Source of the DNA: Heterohyrax brucei
Taxonomy: Eukaryota; Chordata; Mammalia; Hyracoidea; Procaviidae
Assembly: GCA_028571685.1 (NCBI GenBank)
Contig: CM053158.1
Coordinates: 61,472,001-61,536,000, forward strand
DNA length: 64,000 bases
Direction of reading: 5' to 3'
Each line of letters starts with the position of its first letter. Within the stretch, counting starts at the first letter, position 1. Positions 20,851 to 31,889 of the stretch are shown here, one piece after another. Under the pieces are notes generated by a model. It made no database searches. It worked only from the letters and a program-made list of their open reading frames with translations, and was not told the DNA's origin. The position numbers were made by a program, and so were the translations under genes.

Positions 20851-21832
20851 AAAAATTCATCAGTTACAGGAAAAAAACAAAGACAAAATAAAAACATTTA
20901 TGGAATCAAATGAGAACAAAATCACATCCTACCAGAACCCATAGGATACAGCAAAAGCAGCGCTCAGAGATCAATTTATCTCTATAAATGCACACATCCC
21001 AAAGGAAGAAACAGCCCAAAGAATTACCCCTACAACATGACCAAGTAGAAAGAGAACAACAAAAGGACCCCTCGGGCACCAGAAGAAAACAGATAATAAT
21101 GATTAGAGCAGAACTCAATGATTTACAGAAAAGAAAAAGGAAAGAATTAGCAAAAGCTGTTTTTTAAAAAAAAAAAAGATCAACAAGTTGATAAACTACT
21201 GGCTAAACTTACAAAAGAAAGACAGGAGAGGAAACAACAAGAGTAAGAAGCAAGACAGCAGGTATCACAACAGACCCAACCAAAACCAAAAGTATTGCAA
21301 CAGAATAAATAATAGGAAAAACTATACTCTTGACAGATTTGAAAACTTACAAGAAATGGACAAGTTTCCAGATTCATATCATCTACCAAAATTATCACAT
21401 GGCGAAGTAAAACAACTTAACAAACCCATCACAAAAGAAAAGATTGAACAAGTCATCAAAAAACTGCCAACCAAAAGAATTCCTCGCCCAGACAGCTTCA
21501 CTGGAGAATTCTATCAAACTCTTAGATAGTTCCAATACTACTGAGACTATTTCACAGCACAGAAAAGAACAGAATGCTCCCAAATTCATTCTATCAAGCC
21601 AGGATAATCCTGATACCAAAGCCAGGGAAAGATCCCCCCAAAAAAGAAAATTATAGACCGATATGACTCACGAACCTAGATGCAAAAATCCTCAACAAAA
21701 TCCTAGCCAACAGAATTCTACAATATATCCAAAAAATAATTCATCATGACCAAGTTGGATTCACACTAGCGATGCCAGGCTAGTTCAATATCTGAAAAAC
21801 AACTAATGCAATCAACCACATAAATAACACAT

Positions 21833-21868
21833 CGGATCTGACTCGACAGCACTTCGCTTTTGGCAGGG
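21833..21868 (+). repeat. 36-bp AfroSINE 3'-end sliver
   Basis: 'CGGATCTGACTCGACAGCAC' followed by TTCGCTTTTGGCAGGG interrupts the L1 ORF2 block that elsewhere reads AATAACACAAAAGACAAGAA. It is the AfroSINE end in the sense direction. No clear target-site duplication. Confidence 0.7.
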
Positions 21869-24800
21869 TAAGAATCATCTGATTCTGTCAACTGATGCAG
21901 AAAAGGCATCTGACAAGGTCCAACAACCATTCATGTTAAAAAGTCTTAGTAAAACAGGAATAGAAGAGAAATTCTCCAGTGCATTAAACAGCATCTACAC
22001 AAAGCCAACCTCCAACATCCTCCTGAACGGAGAGGGACTGAGAAAATTCCCTCTGAAAACGGGAACCAGACACGGATGTCCACTCTCACCACTTCTATTC
22101 AACACTGTGCTACAGGTTCTGGCCAGTGCAACCAGCCAGGACAAAGAAACAAAGGGCATCCGCATCAGTAAAGAAGAAGTAAAAGTATCCCTGTTTGCAG
22201 ATGATATGATACTACAGAGAGAGCTCTAAAGAATCCATAAATAAACTACTGGACTAATAGAAGAGTTCAGCAAAGTTCTAGGATATAAGAGAAACATAAG
22301 TAAATCGGGAGGATTCCTTTAACACCAACAAAGAGGAAAATCACCAAATGAATACCATTTACAATAGCCCCCAAGAAGACAAAATACCTAAGAATAAATC
22401 TAACTGTGAAAGTAAGAGACTACACAGAGAAAATGATAAGACCTTGCTTCAAGAAACAAAAAGAGACTTACAAAACCAACTTTGCTCATGGATGTGAAGA
22501 CATTAACATTGATTAAAATGTCTGTTTTACCTAGAGTGATCTACACATACAATGCAAACTCTGTATAAATTTCAGTGTCACTTTTTAATGAGATGGAGAA
22601 ACAAATCAGCAACTTTATTTGGAAAGAGTAGAAACCCTGAATAACCAAAGCACTACTGAAGAAGAGGAACACAGCGGGAGGCCTCACACTACCGGACCTT
22701 AGAGCCTACTACACTGCCACTGTAATCCAAACAGCCTGGTACTGGTACAAAAAGAGACATATAGACCAATGGAATAGAGTGTACACCCCAGAAATGTCAC
22801 CATCCTCTTATGAACAGCTGATACTCAATGAAGGTTCTAAGATTGTAAACTGGGGTAAAAACAGTCTCTCTAACAAATGGTGCTGGCAAAATTGTATATC
22901 CATCTACAAAAAACTGATACAAGATCCATATCTCACACCTTACACATAAACCAGCTCAAACTGGATAAAAGACCTAAAATATCAAATCTAAAATGATAAA
23001 GATCATTCAAGAAATAGGATCAACAATGCAAGTTTTAACACACAACACAGACCGACTACAAAATCTAACAATGCACAAACAACAGAAAACTGGTAAGTGG
23101 GAACTACTAAGAATCAAACATTTATGCTCATGCAAAGACTTTTATTAAGAGAGTAAAAGACCACCTACAGAATGGGAAAAAACATTTGACAATTGCATGT
23201 CAGATGAATGTCTGATCTCCATAATCTACAAGGTACTGCAAAATATCAACCAGAAAAAGGCACATAACTCAGTTAAGCAATAGGCAAAAGAAATGGACAG
23301 ACACTTCAGCAAAGAAGACACCCTGGCAGCCAAAAGACACATGAGGAAATGCTCATGATTATTAGCTATTACAAAAATCCAAATCAAAACTACAATGAGA
23401 CACCATCTCACCCTAATGAGGCTGGCAATAATTCAAAAAAGCAAAACAACAAATTCTGGAAATACTGTGGAGAGACTAACTCTCCTACACTGCTGATGAG
23501 AATGCAAAATGGTACGTCTTTGGAAAGCAATTTGGTGCTTCCTTAAAAAGCCAGAAATAGAAGTACCACATGATCCAGCAATCCCACTGCTCAGAATATA
23601 TCCTACAGAAATAAAGGTATTCACACGAACAGATACTTATGCTCAAATATTTAGTGCAGCACTCTTCACAAAAGCAAAAAGATGGAATCAACGTAGGTGC
23701 CCACCAACACATGAATGGATGAACAAACTACGGTACATATACTCAATGGAACATTATGCAATGATAAACAGTGATGATTTTAGAAAGCATCTCATAATGT
23801 GGTTTCAACAAGGTGACACTATGCTGACTAAAATCAGTCAGCTGCAAAAAGGCAAGTATTGTGTGAAACCTCTGCTATAAGGACTTAAAAATTTATTCAT
23901 ATACAGAAGAAAAAACACTTTGATGTCTACAAGGACAGGGAGAAAGGGAGAGGGTTGGTCACAGATTAGACAGTGTAGGAATTTGGTTAGGTAAAGGGAG
24001 TGATACTATGCAGTAGACAGCGGATCAACATAACTGAACTATATCATAAACTGTAAGTTTTTCTAAGCTCAGTATCTCAAAAGATAGACTAGCAGAGACA
24101 GGGATCTGGGGACCATGTTTTCACGGGACATCAAGGTCAACTGGCATAACTAGTCTTCAGTTAAGAGAATCTTCTGTACCCTATATTGTTGAGTGGTATC
24201 TAGGGTCTTAAAAGCTAGCAAGCTGCTATCTGAGGTGTGCCAAATGGTCCCACCCCATCTGGAATAGTTGGTGACTGAGAACAACAAAGACATGAGGAAA
24301 CAAGAACCCAGGAGACAGAAGGAGTCATGTGAATGGGAAACTGTTTCAACATGGGACCGGAAAAACCAGATGGTACCCAGCCACCACCAAAGACAGCGAT
24401 GATGGGAGACACAATGTAGAGTCCCTGAGGCAACATGAGAAAAAGAGGTATGCAGTTCAAGAACTCTAGTAAAGACCAGAATTGATGGTCCAACAGCCTG
24501 GAGGGTCTCCTGGGAACATGGCCCCCAGACGTGCTGGTTGGCCCTGACCAGAAACCAGTACTGAGGTCAACACTCCAGGCAACAATGGACTGGATTCAGG
24601 GAAAAAGTGTGAGCATATGGTGTGAGTACTTAACGGTTTTATACATTTATAGGGAGCTGTCCAAATAGCTTCTTTCCAGATGTGAGAGAAGAGAGTGGAA
24701 AGTCGGGGACAAGTGCTCACTAAGAGGATGCTAGAAGTATAGAGGGAAAGGAGTAATCTGCTGTCATGGTGTGGGGACAGCAGATGGAGGTGCACATGGT

Positions 24801-25075
24801 CAGGCATGCAAAATTGATCTGGATTGTATACTTTCACTTAATCACCACAGACAAACAAAACAATGAGATTTAATAAAAATACTGCATTTGGAGAAACTGT
24901 ACTACCATCAGTTAAGAGATTCCTCCTCACTTAATCGTTTTTGGTTTTATGTGCCCTTCTACTGGAGCTGGAATCAACAACTAGAGTACAAATTGAGATG
25001 CTGCACAATGTCTTATTCTGTATATGAGAATCTTGTCAGCATTAAGACTGATCAGTACTATTGTCTTTATCAAAA

Positions 25076-25222
25076 CAGTGGTTGTGTAGTGGTTAAGAGC
25101 TACACCGGCTGACCAAAAGGTCAGCAGTTCAAATCCACTAGGAACTCCTCGGAAACTCTATAAGACAGTTCTACGCCACTCATAGGGTCACTGTGAGTCA
25201 GAAATCAACTCAAGGGGGAGGG
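25076..25222 (+). repeat. AfroSINE
   Basis: 'GTGGTTGTGTAGTGGTTAAG', 'TGACCAAAAGGTCAGCAGTT' and 'CACTGTGAGTCAGAAATCAA' in order. The B box GTTCAAATCC is intact and the A box (TTGTGTAGTGG) nearly so. Confidence 0.92.
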
Positions 25223-25237
25223 TAATTGGCTTAATTA

Positions 25238-25432
25238 AATGAGCCCTGGTGGAAAAGTAGCTTAAACCACTAAAACAAAGGTCACCAGCTGGACCATCAG
25301 CAGCTCCACAAGAGAAAGAGGAGGCAGTCTGCTTCCACAGAGATTTACAGCCTTGGAAACTCCAGAGTCTCTACCATTTGAAATCAACTTGATCACAGTG
25401 GACTATTGGCTTCATCAATGGCAAGTTCTAGG
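25238..25432 (+). repeat. AfroSINE, long-middle subfamily
   Basis: 'GAGCCCTGGTGGAAAAGTAG' head, 'GGCAGTCTGCTTCCACAGAG', 'TTTACAGCCTTGGAAACTCC' middle and a worn tail. It directly follows the previous copy in the same orientation. Confidence 0.85.
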
Positions 25433-26394
25433 TTTCGCCTTGGGTTTTTTTGTTGTTACTTTTCTTAGCTTTAATGAACTCATTACTTCCCCTCACCCAC
25501 TCCATGCCTCTTTTCCCCCTACAACTTCCCCTAAAATTCTAAATACCATCTACAAATCACATATATTAGTAGGCGCAAGGCAGTAAAGTACTATGTAGAA
25601 GCACAGGACTGCTTGTGTTTAGCAGCTGTGTACACATTAAGGTGAAAAACAATGGAAGGAAAAACAGAACATTAAAGTAAAAAAAATCATTACATTTATG
25701 TAACATTTTTATCTGTGAGTCTGAAAATGCTGCACCTTTTTTCATTAAGGCTGTGAAGCACGTTAACGTCTCAATTGACTGGCAAAAGAAAAGACTGGTT
25801 ACTAGTGTTAACTGAAAACAAAAAGAACAATCTAAAATTTAAGCTTACAGGAGCTGCCCACGCCTGTACTGCATTCTACTAATGGGATAGGGAATGGAAA
25901 TGAACAAAACCGGACAGGGACTATTAATCAAATGTTCTGAATTCACACTCCTAGTACTTTGTTATCTGTTTTTCTTAATTCCTTCACTCTACTAAGAAGT
26001 GAACATTAGATGCACAAGAAGTAAGGGCATCTAACTACACAAAAATAGTCTTACTACATAACCACACAAAGCAAAATACTTAGACCAAATGTCTTCAAGC
26101 ATATGTTATATAAGAAGCTTAAGAAAAGCTTTAAGAATCTCCATCCTCAAATAAACTATGGACAAAACATGATTGGGCAACTCACAAAGAATACAGCAGT
26201 AAACTTAAAAAAAGCTCTACTAGTCAAGTAAAAATTTTAAAGTATTTTTTTCAATTATTAAATCAAGTAGCAAAATAAGGATTTAATGCACCATGCATGA
26301 CAAAGATTCAGAGACATTGCTCTTATCACACATTGCTGTTGGCATTATAAAGTAATACAGCACTTCAGGAACATTTCAACATTTTAGTGAAAAT
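25433..26394. other. No gene or repeat recognised
   Basis: AT-rich single-copy-looking DNA with a T-rich start (TTTTTTTGTTGTTACTTTTC). No exon, RNA gene or named repeat could be supported. Confidence 0.35.
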
Positions 26395-26605
26395 AACAGT
26401 TCACATTTAGTAGGAATTTACTGAGTTGCAGGTACTGTTCTGAATGCCTGCTTAACATGTATTTCCTATTTAATTCTCCCACTAACCCTATGACAGGGAT
26501 TCTACCATCATCTGCATTTTACAGATAAGTAATGAGACCCAGCAAGATTAAGTAACACACATACTCACACAATTAGAAATGAGAGATCCAGAATTTGAGA
26601 CCACT
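26395..26605 (+). repeat. MIR SINE, long copy
   Basis: 'TTTAGTAGGAATTTACTGAG', 'AGGTACTGTTCTGAATGCCT', 'CCCACTAACCCTATGACAGG', 'CATTTTACAGATAAGTAATG' and 'GATTAAGTAACACACATACT' follow the MIR consensus over about 200 bp. Confidence 0.92.
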
Positions 26606-26651
26606 CAATTGGACACTAGAGACCATTTGGCTGTCCATACATATACCACCA

Positions 26652-26830
26652 CGACCAGCTGCCATGGACTTCAACTAATGGTGACTCCTTGTGTGTCAGA
26701 GTTGAACTGCAATCTATTAGATTTTCAATGGCTGACTTTTAAAAAACAGATCCCTAAGCCTTTCTTTTGTGATGCCTCTGGGTAGACCTATCAGTTAGAA
26801 ACTGAAAACATTAACTGTTTACACCATCCA
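26652..26830 (-). repeat. AfroSINE, long-middle subfamily
   Basis: Reverse copy: on + 'CAGCTGCCATGGACTTCAAC', 'GACTCCTTGTGTGTCAGAGT', 'AGATCCCTAAGCCTTTCTTT', 'GATGCCTCTGGGTAGACCTA', then the head 'TTACACCATCCAAGGACTC'. Confidence 0.88.
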
Positions 26831-26861
26831 AGGACTCTCTCAACATGTATAATCCAAATTA

Positions 26862-26910
26862 TCCACAGCTGTCAACTCAGTCCTGACTCATAGTGACTCT
26901 ATAAGCCAAA
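26862..26910 (-). repeat. AfroSINE tail, outer copy (split)
   Basis: On + 'CAGCTGTCAACTCAGTCCTG' and 'ACTCATAGTGACTCTATAAG' form the 3' end of a reverse AfroSINE, cut by the inner copy. The remainder is at 27069-27230. Confidence 0.85.
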
Positions 26911-27068
26911 GCAAGCCCACTGCCGTTGAGTCGATTCCGACTCACAGTGATCCCACAGACAAGAGTAGAATTGCCCTAGCAAGTTTCCAAGGAGCGCCTG
27001 GCAGATCTGAACTGCTGACCTTCTGGTTAGCAGTCACAGCACTTAACTAGTACGCCACCAGGGTTCCC
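26911..27068 (-). repeat. AfroSINE, inner copy, well preserved
   Basis: On + 'CCACTGCCGTTGAGTCGATT' to 'GTACGCCACCAGGGTTCCC', full length and close to consensus. AGTGACTCTATA (26892) and AGTGACTCTGTA (27069) are the duplicated target within the outer SINE, though about ten bases separate the left one from the SINE. Confidence 0.93.
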
Positions 27069-27230
27069 AGTGACTCTGTAGGACAGGGGGAAACTATGCA
27101 AGGTTTCCAAGGCTGAAATCTTCAGGGAAGCAAACTGTCACATCTTTCTCCCATAGATCAGCTACTGGGTTCAAATCACCGACCATCTGGTAGGCAGCTG
27201 GGCATTTTAACCACTACACCACCAAGGATC
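27069..27230 (-). repeat. AfroSINE body, outer copy (split)
   Basis: 'AGTGACTCTGTAGGACAGGG', 'CACATCTTTCTCCCATAGAT', 'GGGTTCAAATCACCGACCAT' and 'TTAACCACTACACCACCAAG' complete the long-middle AfroSINE begun at 26862. Confidence 0.88.
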
Positions 27231-27434
27231 CTTCAATATGAGAACAGTCCTAAAACATCTCTCTCTTTTAACCCAGTGATACTGCTTATCACAATCTAGC
27301 CTATGAAAATGCACAAACACATGAAAATTTTCAGTTAGAACATTATATACAATATGAAACAAATATGGGAAATATAAGAACAGGGATCATACGGAGATAG
27401 TTACATAAACAATCATATGGTTTTAAAAAAAACG

Positions 27435-27591
27435 AAACCCACTGCCATCAAATCAATGCCAACTCATAGCAACCCCACAGGACAGAACAGAACTGCTCCA
27501 TAGAATTTCCAAAGAGTCCCAGGTGAATTCAAACTGCCAATGTTTTGGTTAACATACACAGCATTTAACCACCATGCCATCGGTGTTTCCA
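27435..27591 (-). repeat. AfroSINE
   Basis: On + 'CCCACTGCCATCAAATCAAT' to 'ACCATGCCATCGGTGTTTCC'. Full length with moderate divergence. Confidence 0.93.
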
Positions 27592-27821
27592 TCTAGTATT
27601 AGCTAATATCCCTAATACATGGGTACTCCATGGAAAACAAAGCACGATTCAAAAATACTATAAAGATGAACAACATGGCAATTTTGATATATTAAGAGGA
27701 AAAGTAGGCTACAAAATTCCATATATACCATAATAATCATCATGAAACCAAAACACATACATGGAAAAATTTGGAAAGAAAACATCAAAATAAGTATCTA
27801 CGTTATCAAAAACTCGAAAAA

Positions 27822-27967
27822 AACAAACTCACTGCCACTGAGTCAATTCCACAGTGACCCTATAGGACACAGTAGAACTACCTTATAGAGTTTTCAAGTA
27901 GCACCTGGTAGATTCAAACTTATGGTTAGCAGCCATAGCACTTAATCACTACACCACCAGGGTTTCC
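27822..27967 (-). repeat. AfroSINE
   Basis: On + 'CTCACTGCCACTGAGTCAAT' to 'ACTACACCACCAGGGTTTCC'. Small internal losses near 27850 and 27930. Confidence 0.93.
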
Positions 27968-28297
27968 GTCTATGCTACAGTCGTGTGAAAATGACTGTTT
28001 ACTTCCTTTTCTCCATAGCCCAGATTTTAAAACAGAATTTTAAAATGCAACTAACTGAGTCCCACAATTAGAAATCCACAGGGTATTATGATGACAGCAG
28101 AAGACACTGAGGCTCAAACTGCAAAGGACAAAATTTTAGCATGTTTTAATAAAAGAGGGTAATGTCGTTTATATTTTGAAGGTTTTTTTTTTTTACAACA
28201 AATTGTATCATAACATTATCCCAATCATGCTATTTTAAACTAAACTTACAATTCTACTTTAACCTAAACTCTAATCAATGCCAACCTATCACCACTA
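27968..28297. other. No gene or repeat recognised
   Basis: AT-rich unique-looking DNA with a T9 run near 28185; nothing further could be named. Confidence 0.35.
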
Positions 28298-28425
28298 TGG
28301 ATCATAAGGTCAGCAGTTCAAGTCCATCAAGTGCTGCTGAGAAACCCTATGGGGCTGTTCTACCCTATCCTATAGGGTCACTAGGAATTAGAATAGACTA
28401 TACAACAATGGGTTTAGTATTACCA
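28298..28425 (+). repeat. AfroSINE, 5'-truncated
   Basis: 'ATAAGGTCAGCAGTTCAAGT', 'GAGAAACCCTATGGGGCTGT' and 'ACAACAATGGGTTTAGTATT' in order. The A-box half of the head is absent, and a 68-codon chance frame covers it. Confidence 0.9.
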
Positions 28426-28837
28426 CTATTATTTCCAAAATCTGGAGAGAAAAGGCCTTCACTTGTTAGCAACCCCGTAACACCAAAGGCAGATAAAAGT
28501 TAACATGATTGAATTAGGGTTATGAAATACTAAAACTGAGAAATATCCTGAAGTGGACATCTGGCAATAAAGACAGCCCTAAAACAATGTTTTAAAACTC
28601 AAATGACCATCAAGTTCTTTACCAGCATTATCTTCCAGTGGCAGAACTGGGCAGGGAACAAGAACCCAGGACACCTGTCACCAACATTATTGCCACTGCT
28701 ATACTTCCACAACTCAGCTATTTCTAATTGAACAGTCCCTCCTTACACCAGGTAGCATGAACCAAAAGATAAAGAAGGGTCAATATAAAGCAGGGTTAAC
28801 TGGGGGGCATAAAGGGTCACTAAAGAGGCTAATAAGT
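28426..28837. other. No gene; possible MIR remnant
   Basis: 'GTGGCAGAACTGGGCAGGGA' with AACCCAGGA near 28637-28672 resembles the MIR 3' part (GTGGCAGAGCCGGGATTCGAACCCAGG), but the rest is too worn. No other feature is seen. Confidence 0.35.
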
Positions 28838-29040
28838 GATCTGGATGGGTGGTAAAGTTGCATAACACACACAGCTGCTAACTGAAAGTTTGGAGGTTCA
28901 AATACACTGAGACACATGCTGGAACAAAGGCCTAGCATCTTGTGAAAAATCAGCCACTGAAAACCCTATGAACCACAGTTCTGACCCACATAGTGTCATA
29001 CAATGAGTGGGAAGTAACTCCTCAGCAATTGGTTTTTACA
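28838..29040 (+). repeat. AfroSINE, long-middle subfamily
   Basis: 'GCTAACTGAAAGTTTGGAGG' (B-box region), 'AAAGGCCTAGCATCTTGTGA', 'TCAGCCACTGAAAACCCTAT' and the end 'CTCAGCAATTGGTTTTTA'. Confidence 0.85.
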
Positions 29041-29485
29041 GTAAAGACAAAGGAAAAATGAGAGTGAAGTGAGGCTAGCAACAGAACAAAGAGAATAATT
29101 CTTGGTGTAAGCTACTTACTTTGAAAGGAAAAAAAAAAAAACTACACATTGGTTCACCCTCAACCTTTATCACCCTTAAAAAAAAAAAAAATTCAACAAA
29201 AACATAAGCCTATTGTTATCAGAAACTGTGCCCTGTCTTGTTACTGGGTTTATAACACTGAAAAGCCAGTTACAATATTCAAGTTCATAATCTGATCTAT
29301 CAACTCCCTCAGCTCTGTCTTATTTGAAAACTTCCTAAGCCTCAGAGTAACAGTTTTCAGCTTTAATAGTGCAACCTAACATCTGTCACCAGCATCTTAT
29401 TATTAATCATCCCCAAAATACTATAATTGATAAAAATTTACTTTACAATAAAATAGAGAAGTATAAGCTCATCCCTCCACCACTT
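29041..29485. other. No gene or repeat recognised
   Basis: Two A-runs (near 29130 and 29180) could be relic poly-A tails, but I could not attach them to a named element. Confidence 0.35.
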
Positions 29486-29872
29486 TGTCAGTTTGTCACA
29501 CTGTGCTGGCTTGCACATTGCTGTGATGCTGAAAGCTATGCCACTGGTATTTCAAATACCAGCAGAGTCACCATGGTGGACAGGTTTCAGCAGAGCTTCA
29601 GAATAAGACAAACTAGGAAGATGGACCTAATTGATGATCTTCTAAAAACACTGTCCAGCAAAAGCCTTATGAGCAGAAGCAGAACACTACCTGATACAGT
29701 GCCTTAAGAAGAGGCCTTCAGGTTGGCAGGCACTCAAAATACAACTGGGGAAGAACTTCCTCCCCAAAACAGAGTTGACCTTAACGACATGGATGCAGTA
29801 AAGCTTTCAAGGCCTTGATTTGCTGATGTGAAATGACTCAAAATGAGAAGAAACAGCTACAATCAGGAAAAA
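29486..29872 (+). mobile_element. RTE LINE, 5' UTR and ORF start (piece 1)
   Basis: 'TTTGTCAGTTTGTCACACTG', 'TGCTGTGATGCTGAAAGCTA', 'TTCAGCAGAGCTTCAGAATA', 'CTGATACAGTGCCTTAAGAA' and 'AAATGAGAAGAAACAGCTAC' match, block for block, the 5' segment at 7600-7960. It starts at what looks like the true RTE 5' end. The endonuclease that should follow is absent; the element resumes at 31100. Confidence 0.88.
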
Positions 29873-29884
29873 AAAAATGAAAAA

Positions 29885-31095
29885 AGCCCAACAGTTATGT
29901 GAGATACTATCAAAAGGAATACTTTATATATGTTCAGAATTCTAGAACAGGGAAGAAGTTTAAAAAAAAAAGAGAGAGAGAGAGAGAACTTTCATAATAT
30001 CAAGATAACACATCATCCAACAAAGAAACTCGACAAACCCCAAATAGGATACACCACAATCACCAAGACATATTAAAAAAATAAAAATAAAAAACTTCCC
30101 AAAACCGAAGACAAAGAAAAAAATCCTGAGATCTTCTCAGGAAAACTTAAATGTTATCTACAAAGGTACTGCAATAGGACTAAGCTATAATTTCTCTACA
30201 GAAGCCACATAGGCAAGACAATGAGATGACATACAAAATACCCTGAAAGGAAAAAAAAAATCACCAACTAAGAATTACATACCCAGCAAAACTGTCCCTC
30301 AAATGCAATGTAAAATTAGGATGTTTCTATATAAAGAGAAATTTGTGAAACCAGACAATCCTTACAAGAAACACTAAAGAGAGTCCTTCCAACAGAGGAC
30401 CAACAATGTGAGTCAATAACGTAAGATTAAGACACATGACATCACCCAGAAACCAACCCAGATAAAGAATTTTTAAAAATAAAACAAAGTTACGAGACTG
30501 AAAACAGAACCAGAGACAACTAAACCCAAAGAGGGACTAAATGGTGTAGTTACAGAACTTTCACATGTAAATGAAGGCAAGACGAGACCACCATAGGGCA
30601 GACTGATTTAAACTTACAAAAACAAAAGTAAATTTCAGGACAACCACAAAGAAAATTAATCACCTTTCTCACCAAAATAAAAAGAAAAAAACTGTAAAAA
30701 CTAAGTAAACACAAAAATAACAGCAACAAAGGAAATGCAAAGAAAATCCACAAATGAAATCACAGAAAGTATACAGAGCAAAAGAAATCAACACCACAAG
30801 AAATTTTTTAAAAGGCGTAACAAAATGACAGTAGTAAATTCGTATCAGTAATTTCACTGAACGTAAGTGGATTAAGTGCACCAATCAAGACACAGAGACT
30901 GGCAAAATGGGTAAGAAAACATGCTCCAACAATATGCTGCTTACAAGAGAAACACCTTAGACACAAAGATAAAAATAACCTAAAAAATCAAAGGCTGGAA
31001 AAAATATATCAAGCAAACAGCAACCACAAAAGAGCAGGAATGACAACATTAATTTCTGACAAAATAAGACTTTAAGGCAAAAACTAGCACGTTCA
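29885..31095 (+). mobile_element. Old L1 fragment, ORF1 3' half to ORF2 EN
   Basis: Sense-strand L1: 'CTATCAAAAGGAATACTTTA', a GA run, 'AAGAATTACATACCCAGCAA' (ORF1 C-terminus), then ORF2 start sequences ('ACTGAACGTAAGTGGATTAA', 'CTTACAAGAGAAACACCTTA', 'AAAGAGCAGGAATGACAACA'). No L1 3' end is present, so it is not a simple insertion. It sits exactly where the RTE lacks its endonuclease. Non-coding. Confidence 0.75.
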
Positions 31096-31099
31096 AGTC

Positions 31100-31889
31100 A
31101 AAACTGAAGAAAATTAAAACAAGTCTATAAAAGTGCAAGTAGAACTGTGAATATACTCATCACACTAGAATTTGGAAACCATCTCAAGAGCACATCTAAC
31201 ATACTGAATACTAATGGCAGAAAAATCACTGGAATTGTGGAATGACATAAAGGACATTATACATTAAGAAAGCAAGAGATCATTAAAAATGAAAAAAAGA
31301 AAGAAAATGCCAACATGGATGTCAGAAGAGACTCTGAAACTTGCTCTTAAATGTAGAGGAACTGAAGTGAATGGAAAAGAAAATGAAGTATAAGAGCCAA
31401 ACAGAAGATCTCAAAGAAAAGCTTAAGAAGACAACGTAAAGTATTGTAATGAAACATGCAAAGACTTGGCATTCAAAAAACAAACACAAGAACATGATGG
31501 CCATTTCAAGTTGAAAAAAGCTGATGAAAAAATTCAAGCCTTGAGTGGAAACACTGAAGGATTCCAAGGGCAAAATACTGAACAACGCAATTAGTATCAA
31601 AAGAGTCACTGTACCAAAATGAACTGGTTGTCACTCAAAAATTAACATCAATAGTACTGACGGAAGAAATACAAGTGGCACTGAAGGCACTGGTAAAAAG
31701 CAAGGCTCTAGGAACTGATGGAATACCAAATGAGATGTCTTGACAAAATGAATACAAGGCTAGAAGTGCTTACTCATCAATGCCAAGAAATTTGGCAGAC
31801 AGCTACCTAGGCAGCAAACTAGAAGAGGCCCATATTTGTTTCCATCCCAAAGAAAGGTGATTAACAGCACGCAGAAAATACTCACCATG
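31100..31889 (+). mobile_element. RTE LINE, EN end and RT start (piece 2)
   Basis: 'AAAACTGAAGAAAATTAAAA' (start of the post-EN linker), 'TTGTGGAATGACATAAAGGA', 'GATGTCAGAAGAGACTCTGA', 'AATACCAAATGAGATGTCTT' and 'CATCCCAAAGAAAGGTGATT' are in RTE order. The RT frame is badly broken. It stops in the block that resumes at 36712 (AACAATATCATTAATATGAC), so the L1 between is an insertion. Confidence 0.9.

Larger units (their letters stand above)
19865..24845 (+). mobile_element. L1 element C, 5'-truncated (EN end, RT, 3' UTR)
   Basis: It begins inside the ORF2 endonuclease ('AGGAGATTTCAACAGTCCAC', GDFN-like) and runs through RT to the type II 3' UTR. The RT core survives as a 98-codon frame at 21933-22229 with [20 protein letters not shown] and the catalytic SLFADDMIL at about 22185-22212. 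The C-terminal frame 23509-23880 is also open. ORF2 as a whole is broken many times. Internal insertions: a 32-bp SINE sliver (19929-19960), an L1 tail (20258-20850) and a second sliver (21833-21868). TAATAAAAAATAT at the left and TAATAAAAATAC at 24871 may be its target-site duplication. About 4.3 kb without the insertions. Confidence 0.92.

Noticed and set aside
24466-24837. A 123-codon minus-strand frame.
   Set aside because: Antisense to the type II L1 3' UTR of element C.
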